Assembly: GCA_964446285.1 (NCBI GenBank) | Contig: CAYUNT010000001.1 | Coordinates: 1-64,000, forward strand | Length of the DNA stretch: 64,000 nucleotides | Direction of reading: 5' to 3' | Source: CAYUNT01 sp964446285 | GTDB taxonomy: Bacteria; Sumerlaeota; Sumerlaeia; SLMS01; CAYUNT01 | Shown: in pieces, positions 57,965-64,000 of the stretch | Layout: every line of letters begins with the position of its first letter | Numbering within the stretch: the stretch's first letter is position 1 | Position numbers and translations under genes: made by a program | Notes under the pieces: model-generated | What the model saw: the letters and a program-made list of their open reading frames with translations, nothing else | Databases searched by the model: none | Told to the model about the DNA's origin: nothing

Positions 57965-60075
57965 CAGCGCGAATCCTCGTCCTTGAGCGGATTGGGCTGC
58001 GCAGAATTGGCGGGTTGGGTCGTCAAATCCGAGGAGCGTTTGGAAGGCGTTTGGCCAGGTTCTCGGCCATTGTCCAGGGCGTGCTTCGAAGCAGGCATCG
58101 CGGCGTTCTTCTGGTCCTGAGAGTGTTTCGCGTTGCGCGAGGCGGAAAGCGCCCGCAACTCGCGCTCCGGGCCAAGATACCGCATCCGTTCCGTCCGGAA
58201 ATAGTAATTTCGCAGGTTCGTGTTGTCCGGCATGGGCGCGGACGGGTCCTCGACGCGATATTCGATGACACTGAATCCGGTTTTTCCCAACTGCCATCGG
58301 CGGATTTCGCGCGCGCCCTCGGGCAGTCGCGGCTCGGGCGACTCGATGATTCCCGGGAGGACGAAAGGCGCATGGAGAAGCCATCGCAAATGCGCGTCGG
58401 GCGGTGGATTGGTTACCGAGCGCGCATCTTGCGTGATGAGCCAGTCGAGCGTTGTTTCGCCAAACCAGATGTCGCCGAGTTGTTGCCCGTGCACGCGCTC
58501 ATACCATGCGGCAGCGTCAAGGCGCGCTTCGCCGAGCAGGATGTCGCGAACGGCGTCGAGCGAACGCAGCGTCGGCGCATAAAACGAATATGGCGGATAC
58601 GGAATCGACCGCCCGCTGCGTTCCATCAGCGCAAGCATCAATATCATAAAAACGATATGCGACAAGCACAGCGCCGCGGCCAGTCCATACATCGCGCGCC
58701 GCCCCCACGCCCGCGCCACGCGCAAATCGAGCCAGAAAGGCATTCGCGCCAGATGAGCCGCTCCTAACGCGGAGGTTATAAACGGCGCGGGATAAGTCGT
58801 CATATAATAACGCAGCCCGATCACGAGCGAGGGCGCTTCCCGCGTGCCGTGGAAGTTGAAAAATGCAACTGCCAGAACGGGTATTCCTTGCCATACGAGC
58901 AGCGCCGAATGGCAGATCATGCGCGAGCGGGCGCGCCCGAGCGCCACTCCCGAGAGCGCGCCGCGAACTCGCCGGTAACGCGCAATTTCCCGCGCGCACA
59001 CCAGAATTCCCACGCCCCACAAGACGAGCTGAATTTGCCCAAACCAATTAATTCCGCGCGCCAGCGCCATTTCCCCGCCGCTCAGCCACTTCGGCCCCTG
59101 ATCCGCCATCCCTTGCAGGTGGCAAAAACCCACTCGTTCGATGTCCTCGTTCATTTGCAGGCGGACATGCAGAAAGAAATTGCGAGGCCCGCTCGTGTTG
59201 AATTGAAAGCGGCTCATGCCTGGACGTTTGGAGACGGGCGCCGTGACGATTTCGCCGACATTGCTGCGACGCGATTCGATTTCGTGCAGGATTGCGGGAG
59301 ACAACGCCAGCGCCCCCGCCAGTGCCGCCGCCGCCCACACTCGCACCGGAACACCCGGACGCGAAATCGCGAGAATGAGCGCGGCGCTCACCACCAACTC
59401 CCCCACCGACAAATGCAGTTGCAGTCCCAGCCCAATCAGCGCCGCGACGCCTACGAGCGCCCAATGCCGCCGGCGCACCGAAGCCGCCAGCAGCAAAAAC
59501 CACGCTCCCAACACAAGAATCGGCAAAAACGCCGGGTTCCAATAAAACCGCAGGTGCATGACATGGAGCGGAAACACGGCGTAGAAACCCGAAGCGATCA
59601 GCGCCACAGCCACACCGAAATAGCGCCGCGTCCCCAGCCAGAACATCGCCAGCGCGGCTAAATCGAGCGCCGAGAGAAACGCGCCCACCAACAGCACATT
59701 CACGCGGATGGCCAATGGTCCCGCGCATAGCAAATACATAAGCGGGCCTAGCGTGCGACCGCCGTAGAGAATCTCGCTTCCGAGCAGCGGAAAATTTTCG
59801 CCTCGCAGCAATTCGAGCGCTCGGTAATAGTCGCGCGCCGCGTGCAGACTGAACCATCCGAGGTCCATCTTCGTGAACCGCAGCGCCGCCGCGCCAAGGA
59901 ATATCAGACCGAAAAAGGCCCATTCCACGCGGGAAATCGGGCGTTGAACTACCGGCGCGACGCACTGCGGCCTGGCGGATTTACCGCGGCTTGATTTCCT
60001 CAAAGCAGGATCGCGTCCACCGCCAGAAAGCTTGGACGCCGCATCGCAGGATTCCGATATTTTATCTTTTTCCAT
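57964..60075 (-). CDS. GT39/ArnT-like membrane glycosyltransferase
   Basis: A 703-aa polytopic protein with an N-terminal cytoplasmic tail, a first helix (VEWAFFGLIFLGAAALRF), then a loop LGWFSLHAARDYYRALELLRGENFPLLGSE with candidate catalytic acidic residues, typical of GT-C transferases of the PMT/ArnT group. About ten further helices and a C-terminal soluble part (WYERVHGQQLGDIWFGETTLDWL) follow, ending in a Ser/Lys/Asn-rich tail. ATG 60075 (MEKDKISES) is chosen; no clear Shine-Dalgarno, and an ATG 13 codons earlier is possible. It is translationally coupled to the GT28-type gene. The loop sequence resembles that of the 11-12.9 kb protein only in general layout. Sugar and acceptor unknown. 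Confidence 0.65.
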   Translation of the reverse strand: MEKDKISESCDAASKLSGGGRDPALRKSSRGKSARPQCVAPVVQRPISRVEWAFFGLIFLGAAALRFTKMDLGWFSLHAARDYYRALELLRGENFPLLGSEILYGGRTLGPLMYLLCAGPLAIRVNVLLVGAFLSALDLAALAMFWLGTRRYFGVAVALIASGFYAVFPLHVMHLRFYWNPAFLPILVLGAWFLLLAASVRRRHWALVGVAALIGLGLQLHLSVGELVVSAALILAISRPGVPVRVWAAAALAGALALSPAILHEIESRRSNVGEIVTAPVSKRPGMSRFQFNTSGPRNFFLHVRLQMNEDIERVGFCHLQGMADQGPKWLSGGEMALARGINWFGQIQLVLWGVGILVCAREIARYRRVRGALSGVALGRARSRMICHSALLVWQGIPVLAVAFFNFHGTREAPSLVIGLRYYMTTYPAPFITSALGAAHLARMPFWLDLRVARAWGRRAMYGLAAALCLSHIVFMILMLALMERSGRSIPYPPYSFYAPTLRSLDAVRDILLGEARLDAAAWYERVHGQQLGDIWFGETTLDWLITQDARSVTNPPPDAHLRWLLHAPFVLPGIIESPEPRLPEGAREIRRWQLGKTGFSVIEYRVEDPSAPMPDNTNLRNYYFRTERMRYLGPERELRALSASRNAKHSQDQKNAAMPASKHALDNGREPGQTPSKRSSDLTTQPANSAQPNPLKDEDSR

Positions 60076-60397
60076 ACAGGACAATGCATTCGATCGCCGG
60101 AACAAATGGCGCATCGCACGAAAAGCCGCCCGCCGCAAAAGATCAAGGAGCGCCGGATGCGCGCAGGGACTATACGGCCCGAAAATACTGGGGCATCAAG
60201 GCGAATTCGGCAATCCCTCGCTTATGCGCCTGTGCCAATTCCGCGGCGGTGCGCTGTGCGGCCCCGTTGCCTGGAACGCATTCCCGGCATAATTGCCATG
60301 AACCAGTTGACACTCCCCGCCTTGCGGGGCTGATACTCTTTGCAAGTATATGGTGTTTCGAATGGCGAGGGATTTTCCGCGCCCCTCCTTAAACACT
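60076..60397. other. Divergent intergenic region
   Basis: About 320 bases between the GT39-like gene and the unknown anchored-protein gene. It contains the TTGACA/palindrome/GATACT element at 60307-60337. No gene is supportable, though minor open frames exist on both strands. Confidence 0.45.
60307..60337 (+). promoter_or_regulatory. Promoter-like element with palindrome in a 19-base spacer
   Basis: TTGACA (60307) and GATACT (60332) are 19 bases apart, and the spacer contains CCCCGC-CTT-GCGGGG. Long spacers with internal dyads are typical of MerR-regulated promoters. The start codon of the unknown + strand gene is 60 bases further. Similar GTTGACACTCCCCGC sequences also occur at ends of IS200/IS605-type elements, so the match could be an insertion remnant. 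Confidence 0.4.
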
Positions 60398-61276
60398 ATG
60401 CAATCCAACATCCTTAAAATTCTTGGCCTGTCGCTGTTGATCACATGCCTTGGCTTGGCTGGGCTTGCCGCAGTCATCATTCTGCACGGCAACAGGAACG
60501 CGCGGGACGCAAACACACCAGAAGCGCAACCAGATTTTTCCGCAACTGCCATACGCTCAAGCGAGCCGCCGCGACAGCCAGAGCCATCGCCCCCCATTCA
60601 GATGGCCCAGGCCAATTCCGCGCCTATCGAGGCAACGCCTCATACCATTCCTTCACTTCCGCGCAAACGCGCGCCAATTCAAAGGTTCTATAAAAACACA
60701 AGCCTCGGGGGAGGAGGAGAAGGCGGCGCAGGCAAAGCGGACTCCAAACCCGGAGCGGCGCAGCCCGCAGACCAGGCAAACCAATCCGATTTACCAGCCC
60801 AGGCAAATGCAAGCCCTCTCCCGATTGAAATCGTCTCCGCCCGAATCGAGCACGGGCCGGACAATTATCCCGTCGCGCGCGTGAAATTGAAAACGCCCCT
60901 GCCCGCAAACATAGACAAAAGCCCCTATTTTATATGCGTTTTTGTAAAACCTTCCGGCATGGGCAAAAACTACAGGCCGGACACCGCCATCTCGGGAGCC
61001 ATGACGGCATACGGCATGCCGGGGGGATGGGTGGGAATCTGGCTGGAGTTTGTTGACGGAATTTACTTGAGCGTATCACTGTCTGACAAGGAGTCCTGGG
61101 CCAAATTGGATTACAACTCCTTGGAAATTCCTCTAAAGGCCCCCTGGACTCCTGGTGTGACTGGATATGAAAACATCAAGTATCAGGTGCGGATGGCGTT
61201 TGGAACGGGCGACAATCCCCCTAAAATGCTGAGCGGAATTATAGAAACTGCCTTCCAGCCGCGCTCCGCGCCTTGA
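60398..61276 (+). CDS. Membrane-anchored protein of unknown function
   Basis: A 292-aa protein with one N-terminal membrane helix (ILGLSLLITCLGLAGLAAVIIL), a Pro/Ala/Gln-rich spacer of about 100 residues containing GGGGEGGAG, and a C-terminal domain of about 140 residues beginning PIEIVSARIEHGPDNYPVARVKLKTPLP. That domain looks all-beta (YFICVFVKPSG, GWVGIWLEFVDGIYLSVSL, YQVRMAFGTGD). I recognise no family. ATG 60398 is preferred because the membrane helix follows directly; the frame is open 16 codons earlier. It faces outward if the helix is a type II anchor. A promoter-like element lies 60 bases upstream. Confidence 0.6.
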   Translation: MQSNILKILGLSLLITCLGLAGLAAVIILHGNRNARDANTPEAQPDFSATAIRSSEPPRQPEPSPPIQMAQANSAPIEATPHTIPSLPRKRAPIQRFYKNTSLGGGGEGGAGKADSKPGAAQPADQANQSDLPAQANASPLPIEIVSARIEHGPDNYPVARVKLKTPLPANIDKSPYFICVFVKPSGMGKNYRPDTAISGAMTAYGMPGGWVGIWLEFVDGIYLSVSLSDKESWAKLDYNSLEIPLKAPWTPGVTGYENIKYQVRMAFGTGDNPPKMLSGIIETAFQPRSAP

Positions 61277-61366
61277 CGCCGGTCGGAGTGTGCGCGCCCG
61301 ATTCAATCGCTCTTTTTCCCTTTTTGCTCTTTTTGCGTTTTGCGCGGCAAAAATCTTTTCTCGGAT

Positions 61367-62782
61367 TTATCCGCCTTGCCGCATACGCGCTGCGCGATCG
61401 GCCAGGCGGCGAGCGGAGCGGTTAACGCGCTCGACGATTTCGTCTTCGGCGGCGAAAACAAGGCGGCCTTGTTCGACGACCACGCGCCCGTTCACGATTG
61501 TGTAATCGGCCTGTGTTGAAATTCCGCAAAACAGAATCGCAGCCAGGGGATCATGAACCGACGCGCCCGCATAAGGCAACCCATCGACCCGGAAAAGCGC
61601 GACGTCCGCCGCCATTCCCGGTTCGATGCGTCCGATGTCGTCGCGCCCTAAAACGCGCGCCCCGCCTCTCGTCGCCAAATCGAGAATGCTGTCCGCTGTC
61701 GTCGCGGCCGGCCCGCCATAGGCGCGGTGAACAAGCAACGCGCGTTGCGCCTCGCCCAACATGCTTGATGAATCGTTTGACGCGGATCCATCCACCGCCA
61801 GCCCGACGGCCACGCCCGCCTTGACCATGCGCGGCACGGGCGCGATGCCGCTGCCCAGGCGCATGTTCGAACTCGGGCAATGCGCCACCGCCGTGCCGGT
61901 TTCCGCGAAAAGCGCGATTTCCTCGTCGTTGAGGCAAACGCAGTGCGCGAACCACACATCCGCGCCCAGCCAGCCCCATTTTTCCATGAGGGCGACAGGG
62001 CGCATTCCATAGCGCTCGCGGCAATAGATGTTTTCATCTTCGGTTTCAGCCAGGTGCGTGTGAACGCGCACGCCTCGATCTCGCGCTAGCCGCACAGTTT
62101 CCTTCATCAAGTCCTCGGTGACGTTGAAAGGCGCGCAGGGTGCAAGCGCGATGCGCGTCATGGCGAACCGCGACGCGTCATGGAAACGGTCAATCAGCGA
62201 CATCGAATCCTTCAGAATCACATCATCGTCCTGGCAGCAATCGTCCGGCGGCAGGCCGCCTTTCGAACGCCCAAGCGACATGCTTCCGCGCGTCGGATGA
62301 AAACGGACGCCGAGCGTTTGCGCCGCGCGGATTTCCTCTTCGATGAGGCCATTGCCGAGCGCGCGCGGAAACAAATAATGATGATCTGTCGATGTCGTGC
62401 AGCCCGTAAGGAGGAGTTCGCCGAGTGCCGCCAGCGCCGCCGCGTGGATATCTTCGTGTCGCCAGCCCGCCCATACCGGATATTGCCCAACGAGCCAGTC
62501 GAAAAGTTTCGCGTTTTGAACCGCGGGATAAACGCGCGTCAGGACCTGGCAAAAATGATGATGGGTATTGACAAATCCTGGGACAACCACATGTCGCGAG
62601 GCGTCGATTCGGCGCGCGTTTTCGGGGGCGAGCCGGGCAATCTCCGCCGCAGGCCCCACGGCGCGGATTTCATTTCGCTCGATGAGGATCGAGGCGTCGC
62701 GCAGGCGCGTGTGTATGTCGTCGCACAACGCAATGCAGCGCGCATTTTCGATCAGAAGGAAGTCCTTGGGTGCGGCCGGCAT
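61367..62782 (-). CDS. 8-oxoguanine deaminase-like amidohydrolase
   Basis: A 471-aa amidohydrolase-superfamily deaminase. Metal-binding HTHHHFCQ-type start is VNTHHHFCQ (near 70), followed by THLAETEDE, HCVCLNDEEIALF and DGSASNDSSSML with the catalytic Asp. GGLPPDDCCQDDDVILKDS and MTRIALAPCAPFNVT match my recollection of Pseudomonas 8-oxoguanine deaminase and of the AtzB-like group. ATG 62782 has GGGAG six bases upstream. The enzyme would salvage oxidised guanine to urate-type products; cytosine-, isoxanthopterin- or S-adenosylhomocysteine-deaminase activity is an alternative, the last favoured by its neighbour adenosylhomocysteinase. An inverted repeat separates the two genes. Confidence 0.75.
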   Translation of the reverse strand: MPAAPKDFLLIENARCIALCDDIHTRLRDASILIERNEIRAVGPAAEIARLAPENARRIDASRHVVVPGFVNTHHHFCQVLTRVYPAVQNAKLFDWLVGQYPVWAGWRHEDIHAAALAALGELLLTGCTTSTDHHYLFPRALGNGLIEEEIRAAQTLGVRFHPTRGSMSLGRSKGGLPPDDCCQDDDVILKDSMSLIDRFHDASRFAMTRIALAPCAPFNVTEDLMKETVRLARDRGVRVHTHLAETEDENIYCRERYGMRPVALMEKWGWLGADVWFAHCVCLNDEEIALFAETGTAVAHCPSSNMRLGSGIAPVPRMVKAGVAVGLAVDGSASNDSSSMLGEAQRALLVHRAYGGPAATTADSILDLATRGGARVLGRDDIGRIEPGMAADVALFRVDGLPYAGASVHDPLAAILFCGISTQADYTIVNGRVVVEQGRLVFAAEDEIVERVNRSARRLADRAARMRQGG

Positions 62783-62828
62783 GAGCGTCTCCCAGAATGA
62801 AAAATCGAGCCGCAAAAACAATTTCACT

Positions 62829-62909
62829 GCCACAAAGGCACAAAGACACCAAAGAGATTATCGACTTTTGCGAAGCGCGATATTTCTTGGTGTCTTCGTG
62901 CCTTTGTGG
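62829..62909. repeat. Long inverted repeat (CACAAAGGCACGAAG family)
   Basis: CCACAAAGGCACAAAGACACC (near 62830) and the complement of GGTGTCTTCGTGCCTTTGTGG (62889-62909) differ at one base. Arms are about 23 bases with a 34-base loop. It lies just beyond the adenosylhomocysteinase stop and before the amidohydrolase start, on the same strand as both. It may act as a terminator or be a dispersed repeat. Confidence 0.8.
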
Positions 62910-62925
62910 TTCATCGGTGATCTTC

Positions 62926-64000
62926 TTATGTCCCGCCTTCCCAGCTGGCCAGGTATTTGCGCTGGCGGGCGGTGAGCACATCGATTTTGATGCCCATCTC
63001 ACCCAGTTTGAGCGACGAGATGCGCGTGTCGATTTCCGCCGGAACGTTATAGACTTTCTTTTCGAGTTTGGCGGCGTTTTTCACCATGTATTCGCTGCAA
63101 AGCGCCTGGTTGGCAAACGACATGTCCATGACGCAGGCAGGATGCCCTTCGGCGGCGGCCAGATTGATCAGCCGGCCTTCGCCGAGCGCGTAGATTCGCT
63201 TGTTGCGGCCAATGGTGTATTCATCCACGAAATCGCGAACCTGTCGGGTTTTTCCGCGCGCCATCGCCAGAAGCCCCGGCAGGTCGATTTCCACGTTGAA
63301 GTGGCCCGAATTGCAGACAATCGCGCCGTCCTTCATGCGCAGGAAATGCTCCTTGCGAATCACTTCGATATCGCCCGTGACAGTGACGAAGATGTCGCCC
63401 TGCGGCGCCGCCTCGATGAGCGGCATGACCATGAATCCATCCATGACAGCTTCGAGCGCGCGTAGCGGATTGACTTCGGTAACAATGACTCGCGCGCCCG
63501 CGCCGCGCGCCCGCATCGCCACGCCGCGTCCGCACCAGCCGTAACCGCACACGACCACGGTCGATCCGGCATAGAGGCGGTTTGTGGCGCGCAAAATGCC
63601 ATCAAGCGTGGACTGGCCTGTGCCATAGCGATTATCAAACAGGTGCTTGGTATCCGCGTCGTTGACGGCGATGATGGGGTATTTCAACACGCCTTCGGCT
63701 TCCATCGCGCGCAGACGGATCACGCCCGTCGAGGTTTCCTCGCATCCGCCGATCACGCCCTGAATCATCTCATCGCGTTCTTTCGCCTTGAGTTTCGCCC
63801 AAAGGCTTTTCACGGGCGGAGCGCATTCGGCCGCGCGCCCGAGCGCCAGCAGGAGGAGCTGTCCGACCACATCCGCGCCATCATCCATTGTGATTTGCGG
63901 CTTGTGGGCAATCGCCGCGCCGATGTGCTCGTAGTAAGTCTTATGATCTTCGCCCTTGATGGCATAAGTGGGGATTCCGTCGTATTTAACGAGAGATGCG
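62926..64000 (-). CDS. ahcY: Adenosylhomocysteinase, C-terminal part (runs off window)
   Basis: SAH hydrolase splits S-adenosylhomocysteine to adenosine and homocysteine using tightly bound NAD. The window contains the last 357 residues; the frame is open to base 64000, so the N terminus is outside. Seen: EDHKTYYEHI, QITMDDGADVV, GGCEETSTGVIRL, VNDADTKHLFDNRYGTGQST with the catalytic Lys and Asp, the Rossmann loop GYGWCGRG, VTGDIEVIRKEHF, DGAIVCNSGHF and the short end RKYLASWEGGT. The compact C terminus fits the shorter archaeal/Thermotoga-like type. Product of methylation is recycled here; a local SAM-dependent methyltransferase lies at 0.8 kb but there is no direct link. Confidence 0.95.
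   Translation of the reverse strand, partial: ASLVKYDGIPTYAIKGEDHKTYYEHIGAAIAHKPQITMDDGADVVGQLLLLALGRAAECAPPVKSLWAKLKAKERDEMIQGVIGGCEETSTGVIRLRAMEAEGVLKYPIIAVNDADTKHLFDNRYGTGQSTLDGILRATNRLYAGSTVVVCGYGWCGRGVAMRARGAGARVIVTEVNPLRALEAVMDGFMVMPLIEAAPQGDIFVTVTGDIEVIRKEHFLRMKDGAIVCNSGHFNVEIDLPGLLAMARGKTRQVRDFVDEYTIGRNKRIYALGEGRLINLAAAEGHPACVMDMSFANQALCSEYMVKNAAKLEKKVYNVPAEIDTRISSLKLGEMGIKIDVLTARQRKYLASWEGGT

Noticed and set aside
1..64000. CRISPR arrays, tRNA or rRNA genes, transposase or phage genes
   Set aside because: None was recognised on either strand; no regularly spaced 25-40-base repeats, no GGTTCRA-type T-loop context and no transposase motif was found.

Overview
The window is about 64 kb of GC-rich (roughly 58-60 %, by eye) bacterial DNA with tightly packed genes on both strands. 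It contains two runs of N (10 and 100 bases), so it is a scaffold, probably from a metagenome-assembled genome. I cannot name the organism. The gene mix (YfhO-type membrane proteins, Ser-Pro-Thr-rich secreted proteins, a dockerin-like protein, a plant-type DapB, many short interspersed inverted repeats) suggests a little-studied lineage of the Sumerlaeota / Hydrogenedentota / PVC kind. That placement is inference only. I saw no rRNA, tRNA, CRISPR array, prophage or transposase gene.

Layout. 1-6.3 kb: pyrimidine genes pyrK, pyrD and pyrF, with a two-gene restriction-modification module (D12-class DNA methyltransferase and a NotI-like endonuclease) lodged between pyrK and pyrD, then a gene of unknown function. 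6.5-10.7 kb: rpsT, a secreted phosphodiester glycosidase split by the 10-N gap, and pgk. 10.7-11.2 kb: a gene-free element bounded by inverted repeats. 11.2-25.2 kb: a GT39-like membrane glycosyltransferase, two YfhO-family proteins, a bifunctional (p)ppGpp synthetase/hydrolase, a GHL10-like protein and a transmembrane Ser/Thr kinase. 25.3-28.0 kb: an XdhC-family protein and a secreted tandem-repeat protein with a dockerin-like end, interrupted by the 100-N gap. 28.1-31.2 kb: thiC, a GNAT acetyltransferase and a nitrilase-family protein lacking its catalytic triad, on the minus strand. 31.2-35.4 kb: a gene-poor stretch with a possible small gene, a nitroreductase, decayed two-component remnants, a WecA/MraY-family transferase and a double-HhH ComEA-like protein. 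35.4-38.5 kb: histidinol-phosphatase-like PHP protein, plant-type dapB and purB, the last two coupled by an ATGA overlap. 38.6-44.2 kb: a universal stress protein, a TRAP transporter (dctPQM) and glnS. 44.4-45.9 kb: two back-to-back toxin-antitoxin pairs. 46-50.7 kb: a ribose-type sugar ABC transporter and a HEAT-repeat protein. 50.7-60.1 kb: a NamZ-like lipoprotein, a DUF2130 protein, a large secreted GH57 protein with two CBM25-like modules, and a glycosyltransferase pair. 60.4-64 kb: an unknown anchored protein, an 8-oxoguanine-deaminase-like amidohydrolase and the C-terminal part of adenosylhomocysteinase, which runs off the window.

Most genes are housekeeping (nucleotide, lysine and thiamine biosynthesis, translation, stringent response) or belong to a secreted and membrane polysaccharide theme (GH57, GHL10, NamZ, YfhO, GT39). 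The accessory signals that stand out are: the NotI-like restriction-modification module inside the pyr cluster, whose two start codons overlap on opposite strands; the full-length nitrilase homologue with Glu, Lys and Cys all replaced; the two toxin-antitoxin pairs with exchanged partners; a 9-bp-period GGACCWATR repeat at three intergenic sites; and several families of intergenic inverted repeats.
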